Assembly (NCBI GenBank): GCA_013399855.1
Contig: VXAY01006688.1
Coordinates: 806,001 to 870,000, forward strand
Source: Oxyruncus cristatus
Lineage: Eukaryota; Chordata; Aves; Passeriformes; Cotingidae
Direction: 5' to 3'
DNA: 64,000 nucleotides
Shown piece after piece: positions 12,601 through 22,500 of the stretch. The notes under the pieces were generated by a model that saw nothing but the letters and a program-made list of their open reading frames with translations, was not told the DNA's origin and made no database searches. Position numbers and translations under genes: made by a program. Within the stretch, counting starts at the first letter, position 1, and every line of letters starts with the position of its first letter.

Positions 12601-14340
12601 AATAATGATGTAGCTGTTGTATCTATGACTGTTTAAGCCCTTCTGATTAGCAGCAATTGTTCTGCAAGTAGATCTGGTTAATCTAAAGTGTCCTGTAACA
12701 ATAAACCCAACCGGAAATTGTATCTTTTTAATATGAAAAATCTTCTTCATAGGCAAATTTAACCCTTGAATCCTTAGCAATACTCTTAGTGCTACCCCGA
12801 TAGAACCTTCCAGAATAAAACGTAACTTTGATTAGTTTGAAATTGTCCGAAACCTAAAGTGCTGCATTTAGCTTTTCCTGTTTCCCTGATGAAAGGGAAA
12901 CTTACCTTCACCCATGAGAATCCAAAAACTTGTAAATTATTTCAAATTTCATTACATACCACTAAGTAGAAAGCTTACTTCGCTCCTTATAATTTTGACA
13001 ACAGCACTACCTAAACTGTAAGTGTTCAAGTGGCTTCAAATAAAGACCTAAGACTGAGGAGGGCAGAAGAGATTCAACACATTTCAAGGCCAATCATTTT
13101 TTTCCAGTATGCTATCACATGAGCATTAAAAAAAACCCCAACACCATCAAAAGAACAGATGAGGCAGCACTCATCTGAAGATTATTACTCTGAGACTCAG
13201 GTCAAATTTGCATCTCACTTCCATCAAGCCTTTTCTTTTTTTTTTCCCCCTCATGTCTTCTACTTGCATGCTTGCCAATGAAGTGCAAAAGGTTAACATT
13301 TACAGTGATTTTTATTATACCAACTTTTAAATAATTACAGATGTAGTCAGAAGCTTTGTACTTCTATGTTTATTGTTCAGCCTACAACACAGATGCAACA
13401 ATGTCCCAATACAACCACTGAAAGCACAGAACAACTGTGTTTCAAGAGGTTTTACAGGCTGTCACTCAGTTTCTTTATTCTTTCCTCAGTTTTGCAATGA
13501 GAGTGGTTGAAATGATCACAGACAAAGCAGGACAGCACTAAGCTGCCTTCCTCAACAGACCCAGCTGGGTACCTATGTTTCACCATCATCCCTAAATTAC
13601 TTCAAAATAAAATAAAATTAAATTAAATTAAAAAATCAAATCCATACAAGTTTCCTGTTACCAGAAAAGTGCCATCTAGCCCTGTCCCCCCCTTCCCACC
13701 TCCCACTGATATTAAAGAGGTATACAAAAAAAGTCCTACTCAGCATGATGGGACTAGAGCTTCAAAAAAAATTCAATAATTTAAATTTAATTTTAGATCT
13801 CCAAGTGCTGCCAAGCACCACTTTATTTGTCAACAAAACATTTTGATTATTTGGCAGAACAAAGCAAGCTCCCTCCCTGCTTTCTCCACAGACATATTTG
13901 GCACCGGTTAATTTGTATGTCTTTAGACATATGTCAAGTCTGAAGCTGTTTCAGGTTTTAACCCCGCAGAACTTCTCTCTTTTAAGTACTTGTTTTTCTT
14001 AAAGCTGTAACAGCAGCAAGCTAAAGCCAAGAAGGGATTCGATCCTGCAACGAAATGGTTAAAAATCAGACTCTGCTGATGTGTGCTTCTCTGATCCATT
14101 ACATTTCTCGCAAGCTGAGCTAAGAGCTGAGCACCAAGTATCAACTGTAATATGATCCAAGAGTTTATGGAAAAAATAACTGCACATACCAAGCATGCAC
14201 ATTTAATAAGATTTTGTTTCCATTAAAATATTCAAGAAACATGATTTTTAAGATCTGATTCTCTCTTCCACCGATTTTTAATGTTTCTCCTCCCCCTCCC
14301 CTAAATACACACCTCCTTTCCAAAAACCAAACCCTTAAAG
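12601..14340. other. AT-rich flank of the CpG island
   Basis: No coding gene is recognised. The stretch includes an A/T-only tract of AAAAT and AAATT units at about 13605-13636 and a T/C-rich run near 13230. A minus-strand donor matching GTAAGTTTC at about 12905 has an acceptor-like TTCTACTTAG 56 bases upstream, but every frame of the intervening segment carries a stop. If it were an exon it would have to be non-coding. Confidence 0.55.
13605..13636. repeat. A/T low-complexity tract
   Basis: A run of AAAAT and AAATT units with no G or C over roughly 30 bases. It is a simple-repeat tract with no visible neighbouring element body. Confidence 0.8.
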
Positions 14341-14356
14341 AAAAAAAAAAAAAAAA
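14341..14356. repeat. Poly-A run
   Basis: Sixteen consecutive A residues on the plus strand, followed by a purine-rich GGGAAGAAAGAAAAAA stretch. Such a run could mark the tail of an old retroposed copy, but no recognisable copy precedes it. Confidence 0.85.
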
Positions 14357-14494
14357 GGGAAGAAAGAAAAAAGCAGTCCTACTGCAGGGAAGAGAGGCTT
14401 GAAAAACAACTTTGATTGGCACTTGGCCTGACCCACAGAGGAAGAAAAACAGTTTTTGGACAAAGAGCGCAAATATTTGAGCTCATTGACTTAC

Positions 14495-14523
14495 AGGCTT
14501 TCTTAGCAATCTCAAGAACCAAC
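14495..14523 (-). other. Candidate splice donor and possible exon end, minus strand
   Basis: On the minus strand a strong donor (AAGCCT then GTAAGTCA) ends a segment at the left edge of the CpG island. An acceptor-like CACATTTTGTTCCAG lies 29 bases upstream, so this could be a 29-base internal exon. It could also be the 3' end of a first exon of about 300 bases starting near the TATA-like element at 14812-14818. A short ORF from an ATG at 14763 stops at 14554, before the donor, so in the second reading exon 1 would be untranslated or carry an upstream ORF. No protein family is recognised. Confidence 0.3.
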
Positions 14524-14811
14524 CTGGAACAAAATGTGTTAGGAGAGATTGAATTAAAATAAAACCAAAACCAGCATCGCGTTCATCTTGGGCGCTCGGG
14601 GACTCGGCGCGTTTGAACAGCTCAGCAATTTTAATTCATTTGCACTGGACAAACAAAAAGCACCTCCACTAATGCTCCCCGTGAGGCAGATGTCGGGAGC
14701 AGGGGGTGCAGCCATCCCACCCCTCCGGGGGCACGGGGGGTCCGCAGGGAAGCGGCTGGGCACTGCAGGGATGGGGCTTAGCGGACGGTGGGGCGGGAGG
14801 TTCTTCGGCGC

Positions 14812-14818
14812 CTTTATA
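14812..14818 (-). promoter_or_regulatory. TATA-like element within the CpG island
   Basis: The minus strand reads TATAAAG in an AAAAAATATAAAGGCGCC context, i.e. a TATA-like core followed by GC-rich sequence. A start site would be expected about 25-30 bases further along the minus strand, near 14785. It is positioned to serve the minus-strand donor at 14494. The match is short and the region is locally A/T-rich, so it may be fortuitous. Confidence 0.3.
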
Positions 14819-15128
14819 TTTTTTAAAGCTCTAAGCTCGGAGCCCCCCGCACTTGACGGAGATCGGGGTGGTGAATTTCACCGTTGAAATACGTGGATAA
14901 TAAACTTTCCAAGCGCGGCTGGGCTCCAAGTCATCCCCCCACCCCCAGCCTTCGGGGAGGCTGGGCGCCCTCCAACCCCTCGAGATGGGGGGGCCGCCCG
15001 CGGCAGGGGCCGGTGACAGCCGTCCCGAGGCGGAGGGGGGCGACGGGGGCCCGGACCTGGCACCCCTCGGCACCCCCTGGGGCTACGTCCCCCTCGGCCC
15101 TCCGCTGCCCCCCACCCCACGCTCCCCA

Positions 15129-15814
15129 NNNNNNNNNNNNNNNNNNNNNNNNNNNNNNNNNNNNNNNNNNNNNNNNNNNNNNNNNNNNNNNNNNNNNNNN
15201 NNNNNNNNNNNNNNNNNNNNNNNNNNNNNNNNNNNNNNNNNNNNNNNNNNNNNNNNNNNNNNNNNNNNNNNNNNNNNNNNNNNNNNNNNNNNNNNNNNNN
15301 NNNNNNNNNNNNNNNNNNNNNNNNNNNNNNNNNNNNNNNNNNNNNNNNNNNNNNNNNNNNNNNNNNNNNNNNNNNNNNNNNNNNNNNNNNNNNNNNNNNN
15401 NNNNNNNNNNNNNNNNNNNNNNNNNNNNNNNNNNNNNNNNNNNNNNNNNNNNNNNNNNNNNNNNNNNNNNNNNNNNNNNNNNNNNNNNNNNNNNNNNNNN
15501 NNNNNNNNNNNNNNNNNNNNNNNNNNNNNNNNNNNNNNNNNNNNNNNNNNNNNNNNNNNNNNNNNNNNNNNNNNNNNNNNNNNNNNNNNNNNNNNNNNNN
15601 NNNNNNNNNNNNNNNNNNNNNNNNNNNNNNNNNNNNNNNNNNNNNNNNNNNNNNNNNNNNNNNNNNNNNNNNNNNNNNNNNNNNNNNNNNNNNNNNNNNN
15701 NNNNNNNNNNNNNNNNNNNNNNNNNNNNNNNNNNNNNNNNNNNNNNNNNNNNNNNNNNNNNNNNNNNNNNNNNNNNNNNNNNNNNNNNNNNNNNNNNNNN
15801 NNNNNNNNNNNNNN
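15129..15814. other. Assembly gap of 686 unknown bases
   Basis: All bases are N. The gap sits in the middle of the CpG island and is flanked by very GC-rich sequence (CCCCACCCCACGCTCCCC on the left, GGCGGGGCCGGCCGCG on the right). GC-rich first exons are commonly missing from bird assemblies, so a transcription start or first coding exon may be hidden here. Confidence 1.
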
Positions 15815-15910
15815 AGGCGGGGCCGGCCGCGTCTCTGGGCAGCCTTGGGGAGACCGGGGCGGGGCCGGCGCCTCGGCGCGTGCCTTCCCCCGGCCACTAG
15901 GATGGGCATT

Positions 15911-15940
15911 ATGCAAATGAGGCGGGGGAGGCCCCGCCCC
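15911..15940. promoter_or_regulatory. Octamer plus GC-box cluster
   Basis: A perfect octamer ATGCAAAT (15911-15918) is followed directly by GAGGCGGGGG and then by CCCCGCCCC (15932-15940), an Sp1/KLF-type GC box. POU-family proteins bind the octamer and Sp/KLF zinc-finger proteins bind GC boxes. The tight packing beside the gap supports core-promoter or proximal-promoter function. Direction of transcription cannot be read from these sites. Confidence 0.5.
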
Positions 15941-16283
15941 TAGGGCAGGGGGCTCGAAGGCGGCCGTGGCTGCCCCCGGGCTGGTCCCGCTGCTCCCGAT
16001 TCCGATCCCGATCCCTCTCCCTGCGGGAGGCTCCCCAGGAATCCCCAGCCTGGGGTCAGCCTCCCGCTTCGCCTGCCTGGCTGCCTGCCGGCCCCGGGGC
16101 TAGATCCAGTGCCTGCCCATTGCCACCGTCATCCTGCCGGGTGCCACCTCCCCGGGGCGGGGGGGCTGCCTGTGCGCGGGGCTGGCTGCGCTCCCCGGGC
16201 GGCGGGCTGCATATGCAGGGACACGACTGCCCTGCTGCCAGGCAGAGCAGGATGAGGTGTTTGCTCTAGGGGAAGTTGAGAGC

Positions 16284-16475
16284 ACGCATGCGAGTATGCG
16301 TGCGTGCGTGCGTGTGTGTGTGCGTGCGTGCGCGCGCGTGGGTGCGCGTGAGTGCGCGCGGGCGCGTGTGCGTGTGCGCGCGTGTGTGTGTGCGTGCGCG
16401 TGGGTGCGCGTGAGTGCGTGTGCGCGCGTGTGTGCGCGCGCTTGTGTGTGTGCGTGTGTGTGTGTGTGCGCGCGC
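16284..16475. repeat. GT/GC alternating purine-pyrimidine tract
   Basis: About 190 bases of almost strictly alternating purine and pyrimidine, built from GTGT, GCGT, GCGC and GAGT or GGGT interruptions. It contains an internal duplication: a 21-base block beginning GCGTGGGTGCGCG at 16336-16356 recurs at 16398-16418, a 62-base period. Alternating CG/TG DNA is the classic sequence able to adopt the Z form under negative supercoiling. ORFs of 70 and 90 codons in it encode only low-complexity Ala/Cys/Arg/Val strings and are not genes. Confidence 0.9.
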
Positions 16476-16476
16476 T

Positions 16477-16527
16477 TCAGGTCGCCGGGATTGTTGTGTG
16501 TGCGCGCCTCAGGTCGCCGGGATTGTT
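16477..16527. repeat. Tandem duplication of a 19-base unit at 32-base period
   Basis: The 19-base unit TCAGGTCGCCGGGATTGTT occurs without mismatch at 16477-16495 and 16509-16527. Both copies are preceded by GTGTGCGCGC-type sequence, so the full duplicated segment is about 32 bases and includes the edge of the GT/GC tract. Slippage or unequal exchange in the repeat is the likely cause. Confidence 0.95.
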
Positions 16528-16532
16528 AGGAA

Positions 16533-16595
16533 TGATGAGTCAGGTTTTCTGGACTCCATGCTAATGCACGGAGATGGAGTGTCTAATTAGGACAG
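16533..16595. promoter_or_regulatory. Cluster of transcription-factor-like sites
   Basis: Within 60 bases at the right edge of the CpG island lie a perfect AP-1-type TGAGTCA (16536-16542), an octamer variant ATGCTAAT (16558-16565) and a palindromic homeodomain-type CTAATTAG (16583-16590). Each motif is short and common, but the clustering next to a CpG island is compatible with a proximal enhancer. Function is inferred only from motif content. Confidence 0.3.
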
Positions 16596-16599
16596 AGGC

Positions 16600-19500
16600 A
16601 AATCTGTAATCTACAGGCTCGGAGAGCTGGGCTATGAACCTCTCTTTTGCATCACGGCATGGCTGCAGTTTCGCTTGCCCGTGTGCTCTTTAGCTTTTAA
16701 ATGCGCGTAGAAGAGCTTTAACATGAGTAGTCGCACCGACCTCAATAAAAGTTCATTGTGTCGAGTGTTATATAATTCCTATTTTTAAACATGATGGTAT
16801 AGAAGAATTTGGGTATTTTACAGGAACAGAACGCTATTACCCTATGAAATTTCTCAGCAGATTTGGAATGTTATATTGTTTTCAAGGTTTCTCCCGGCAA
16901 AACAATTTTAAATCAGTTGCTTGAGAACTGTGATCTGCTTTGTCTGGGAATACTTTGTATTTTTGCAAAATGAAGCGTTGTGTAATTTAGTCAACTGACT
17001 GGCTAAAAAGGGCACAATGAAATTAGTAATTTACATCTCTTAAAGGAGACTAATTGAACCTAGATCTGGCTGTCTTTGAGAAGTTTGAAAAGTTTCTCAG
17101 ATCAGACTTTGTCACTGTAAACAAAACCCCATCCACAGTAACATTCTCCTCCATCCTTTCCCCTCCATGCGTTTCCAAAAGGATCTTTTCCTCAGGCAAG
17201 GAAGCCTTCATCAGACGAGCGCTCTGTGGACTCCGCTATTGCCATTCAATTCAGTGTGGAATGCATCCAAATGTTACAGTCACAGGCAGCCATACAAAAT
17301 GCTTGGAGAGGAATAAATGGAGGAGGGTTGTCTTTTTTTTTCTTCCTTTTTTTTTTTTTTCCCCCCAAGTAGTGTATTAGAAATGGCATCCCAACACGAA
17401 AAAACAGTTTGCTCGAGTGGAGGTACTTGCAGTGCCATGTCTGAATCCCACATACTGCAGCATGGTGCTATTTAAACAAGAGAAAAAGTGTAGCCAAACA
17501 GGTTAGTTTCCATCATATATGAATGTAATGCTAATATTTAAGTAAACAATGTGAATGATGTAAATGGCTTTTTATTTCTTGCTGAACTCCATTGTAATGG
17601 TGTCTGAAATAAGAATTTTTGAAAGAAGCAAAAGAGGATCAGAGTTATTAAAGCCACAAGCAAAGGGGAGTTCACTCTTCAGCTCAAGTAAGATCACTTT
17701 GAGTCATCTGCTGTTAAAGCGTCTGGTTCAAAACTCAAACCCATTGGCAAGGATGGTAGCAGGCAAGTTTGAAACACACATAAGGGAAAGATTTTGGCTG
17801 TGTTACTCCTTACACTTAACATTGGAACATTGGCAAATACTCAGATTTCAGTAATAGCATCCGTTCATTTATTTTATATCGACAATGGCAAGTAGACACG
17901 ACTAGACATCCTCAGAAAGGTAGTTGGGTCCCATTCTACTGCTAAAATTATTTCTGCCTTGCGTGACAACTTCAGATCCTTAGCAAAGTCCATTAAACCC
18001 AGGAAAATGTGGCATTAGCCTGGCGTGACAGTTAGGCTGGCTTGTAAGGCAGTTTAAAATTCAAAAAATGAGATACCTAGTCTCTGTTCTGCCACAGAGG
18101 TCTTGTGAAAGAGAGCTGGACATGCATGCCCAGATGCTTGAAGTATTTGGTGGACTAACCCTCACTTAAACAATAAGCACTTAAGTACCTTTGTGGCTCC
18201 CAGTCTTGCCTTTCCCTACTTTAGTATCTGAGAAATGTCAAGAGAAGCATAAACTTTGAAAGGGTTTCATTGTTTTTGGAAACAATACAGTAACGTAAGT
18301 TGCCTAAAACCCTTTCTTGCACCCAACAAAAATTCTTTCAGATATCTTTTCTGAAATTCATTTTTCCCGCTGCATTTTCTTTTTATAAAGAGTTTTAATG
18401 CCTAATAGAGATCAGAAGTATATCTAACAGGGCCAGACACAGTGCTTACCCGGTATGAGATAATTAGTGTATAAACCAGAGACAGTATCAGAAGTTTCAA
18501 CTGTGTCTAGATGTGGTGTTTGGAAATGAACTGTTGTGATCCATGTGACCCTGATCCTGTAAAACGCTGTGTATGTGCCATCTGCAGAGTCCTGCTGCCT
18601 GCAAAGACTTGTGCATGTAGGCCTGATTTTGAGCTCTTGAATCGTTCCATTTTGAGTTAAACATGTGCATAAGTACTGCAGAATAAAAGCCTTTCTTTGT
18701 ACAAACTGGTTTCTTGGTGAACATATTCACATTCTTGAAAGTTTTCCTTGTAAACTTATTTCTCAAAGAAGTATGCAAAAATATCCAGTGCTCCCTTTAC
18801 AATTGTCTGGCAGCTTTTATGATCCAACAGCATCTTGCTTACCATCCACTGCTGTGGATTTCCTTCAGTTTTTGCCCAGCTAATGAGTCATTAAGGAAAG
18901 CAGAATGCTAAAATTAAGACGTATTTGAGTTACAAGCAGCACGGCATCTTGACCTGCCTCAAAATTTTGAGAAGATTAACAATTCTGTAAACCAAACCAG
19001 TCCTCTCTGCTGAGGTCACCTAGACAGGCTGTGAGCTATTGCTGTGTAAGGGTAAGGCGGAGATTTTTTTTTCATCCTGATGATATGGAGCATACCGGCT
19101 TGAGACCATCACATCCTGGTTTAAACAGACTTTTATCATCAATGATCATAACTTTTTCAAAGTTTAAAAAATAAACACCATGATGAAACAACAAGGGAGG
19201 AACAAACTTCCAAAGGAAGTGAGGATTTCTCTGCCTCCTGAAATCATCAGATACATTTTTGGTAGACACATTGCAGCCAGGCTTAGACTGCTACCCTTGC
19301 CATAGCAGTGGATGAGATGTGATGGCCTTTGCTAGAAGGTCAAAGTTTTCCTAATGCCTTATGCAGCCTTCAAGCTAACATGGCTTAAACAGATCAGGTC
19401 AGAGACATAGGTGCATCCAAACACGAAGCTGCTTTCCTCCCCCAGAGCAAGTACTTATACTGTGGTTTAACAGTGTGATGCCAGCTTTGAACTTCTGCTG

Positions 19501-22500
19501 GGCTGCAATATTTCCGCCAGGAATTTGGACACAACATGTCTCTGCTGTCTTCCAGAAAGCATCACATCCAACAACCATCCACTGCACAACCATTCCGTGA
19601 GAGAGCACAGAGCAATAAACATCTACTTATTTCAAGAGCAAAAAGAAGATACTCTGTAGATTGACTGTAGTGTATTGACCATGCTGTGTGTCCCAGAACA
19701 GCCAGCCTAGCTGCAATGTGCTGTGCAGGTGCTGTGCAAGTGCTTGCAAAATCCACAAGATGCTTCCCTAAGATAGGCACCTACTCTAAAAGTGTGCAGT
19801 GCTTTTATTGTTCCTACATTAATGAACAGCTTGATACCTCTTGAAAAGGTTGGATTGACAAGATCAAGTGCTGTAAAATCAAACTTGTTATGCAGTGAAA
19901 ACGTTTGTGATACATAGGCATCCAGCAGCTTGGAGAGAAAGGACAAGAAGGGGCAGCTGCCATACAATAGCTCTGACTGGATTGCTGCAAGACTAGAAAT
20001 CCCACATGAAATTAGAAGATCCTCAAGTTTTGCCCAGAAGCAGGAAGAGAGAGCGTGCCTGAGCACCCAGCTCTGGAGCCTTACCCAATCTCCCTGTCTG
20101 ACTGCCGCAGTAAAGTGCTATGTGCATTGGTTAACGAGGTGATTGACACATGTCACACGCCTTACATTTCATGACTCCGTGAGTCATTCAGTAAAGCCAT
20201 ACTGAACAGGTATACACAGGAAAATAGATGTCGTTGCTCCAGGCCAAAAATGCAGTCCCTTCACATGATGTCAATTGAGTGATAGTCCTGCTGTCATTAT
20301 CATAATTTCTGTTGCACCGTTTTAATATCATTTGCCCAGTATTTATATTCTGTTGTTATGGGGAGGAAGGGCAATAGATAAAGTTTGTGCCCTGAGTGAT
20401 GTTATGTGCACTTTGCTACTACAAAATGACTTCTCGTCCTTACAATTACATATCCTAATTTGCAAAATGGGTGTTCAGATAATTGTGTGAGACAGGGAGA
20501 TGGGATGATTTGTGGAATTCTTCCTCCTGGGTGGGGGTACATGCCTTTTCATTTGCAGGGTTTAAACCCTGACTAGAGAAAGCACTTGAAATTATGTTTA
20601 TCATAAAATACAATTATAGCCTGACCCAGGAGAGCTGCTTTCCCTGACCTAATATGCCTTTTTAATAGCTAATTTGTTTGACAGTTAAATAACTCTAAAA
20701 AATATGAAATCTCTACACAACCAAGAAACCTATTCTCCTCTCTCTCTCTTCATGTTCTTCTGTGGTTTGCATGATAATTCGCTAAATATATTTCAACATG
20801 TTGTTTACTTCAATTCAGCCTTCTGAGACCACACTGGCCAATGCTGCGAGTCCATAAAGAGGGATCGTCTGGAAAAAAAATATGTTATGCTTCAAGTTAA
20901 CTTTGGAAGTATTTCAGCCTGTACAATTTTTGGGAGTGATACAGTGGGGAAATGCATTAAATAAAAAAAAAAAAAAAGTATCTGAAAAGCAGGACAAAGG
21001 TAGCTTGGTCTTTCTCCCTGCAAAAGGAGACTTGCAAGTAGTCTCTTGTAATGTGTTCCTATTAATATTGAAGGTAATCCTACCATGCAGATTTAATGAC
21101 AGTAGCAGGACTACCTTTGGTGACAGAAATGCCTCTCCCCTACAGGACTGGAGGTGGAGTTCACAGGGATGCCTGGGGTCATACACGTGGAGCAGGGACA
21201 AGTCTGGGTCTCAGCACGGGCTGCACAACCACAACACGAGGCACCAGTTGCAGCACTGGGAAGGATGTGCCCGAGGTTTCATCCCTCTCCTAAACATGTG
21301 TGCCTGCATCAAAGCTGCAGTTATGACATCTCCGTGAGAGGTAGGTGTCCTCCAGTGCTGTGAGCCTGGATCCAAGTGGCAAGACTTCCTCGAGAAGACA
21401 GAAATGCTGCTGGCCTTGGCCTTGAAAGTGGGAGTTGCAGCCTTGGCTCCATTGCTTTGGCTACATTACACATCACTGAAGAGTACAACCTAACTGGCTG
21501 GGTACAGCACCTTGAGCCTTCCTTTTGCAGACAGGTTACCATGAGGCCAAAGTTCAAAAGCCAAGGGAGACAGAAGAGGGCAAGCAGGACACAGCTGTTT
21601 CAGATCCTTGCTGGCTGGGGAGGCGAACTGGAACCTGGGGTTTTGCTGCCTGTTTCCTCCCACTGCTTTGGCTCCGATCTGTGCCCGGCCAGTGCCAAGC
21701 ACACAAATGTCTTTGATTGAAAAACCCTAAAATTTCTCTAGCAGTGACCTTGTCTATTTGTATTTTGAAAATGAAGCACTTGGTGCTTCATGATGACATG
21801 GTGCAGCATGATGACACATTAAGGAGCTGATCAGTGAAACTAGCTTCCTGTGTTCACTGGTAAAGTTATGGCTGTCATTATTTTCAAATACGAAATACAA
21901 ATACAGAAAAAACAAACACAAAACCCATCAGCTTTTGGGGTGTGGCACATAGTTTAGGTCCATTTCTCATTGAAGACCATGAGATATGAACATAAGTATG
22001 TCGGAAGATCAGGCTGAATTATGGCAGAGTTTTATTCTTTGTTTCTAGACAAAGAAGAGCTGAAGTGCTGAAAGATTTGCATCTGTTATGGACTTGGGTT
22101 ATTTTTATTTTAAAAATGTTTTTACCCTATTTCACTATTTTTCTGTTGGTTACACCCTGGAAAACCAGAGTGTCAGTGCAAGTGGGATTTTGTCAGAAGG
22201 TACTACACTTAGAAGCAATTAGGCGTGTGAGTGGAGGCAGTTAGCACATGGGATCCTTCCCAGCAAAATCAGCAAAGTGATGAAGGCTTGTTTGCATGGT
22301 GTGTTTTCTTCTTTCATTGATCGCTGTCTGGATGCTGGGGATGTTTCAGACAGAAGAGGTCCCAAATTCTGAGATCCAACCTTAAAGAAAGACCCCTGCA
22401 GAGGAGTTGACTGACTGAATCAGCAGCATAGTGTGCCTGTACAAAGCCACGCAACCTGCTAACCTTGGCACTTCTGTCTCCCTCCCTCCTGCACAGCCAG

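Larger units (their letters stand above)
14575..16530. promoter_or_regulatory. CpG island, likely promoter region
   Basis: CpG density rises abruptly from almost none to very high near 14575 and falls again near 16530, inside an otherwise AT-rich window. The block contains several GC-box-like sequences (GGGGCGGGG and complements) on both sides of an assembly gap. In vertebrates such an island usually marks the promoter and first exon of a housekeeping or developmental gene, and can fire in both directions. No first coding exon can be identified: all long apparent ORFs here (277-343 codons) run through unknown bases and are artefacts. The direction of the gene is undecided. Confidence 0.85.

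Noticed and set aside
12905..12970. Minus-strand segment with a strong GTAAGTTTC donor
   Set aside because: Stops in all frames and a weak acceptor, so no coding exon can be supported.
14030..14056. tRNA B-box-like GGGATTCGATCC
   Set aside because: The bases around it do not form a T-arm stem, and no A box or cloverleaf is present.
14878..15920. Four apparent ORFs of 277-343 codons
   Set aside because: They are open only because unknown bases contain no stop codons. The real flanking sequence is a GC-rich promoter region without protein features.
16257..16564. ORFs of 90 and 70 codons in the GT/GC tract
   Set aside because: They encode only Ala/Cys/Arg/Val repeats dictated by the dinucleotide pattern.
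16531..16620. Possible C/D-box RNA starting with ATGATGA
   Set aside because: No D box (CTGA) or closing terminal stem was found at a suitable distance.
20882..21337. 151-codon plus-strand ORF, the longest without gap bases
   Set aside because: It includes a lysine run from a poly-A tract and shows no domain. This length is expected by chance in 64 kb read in six frames.
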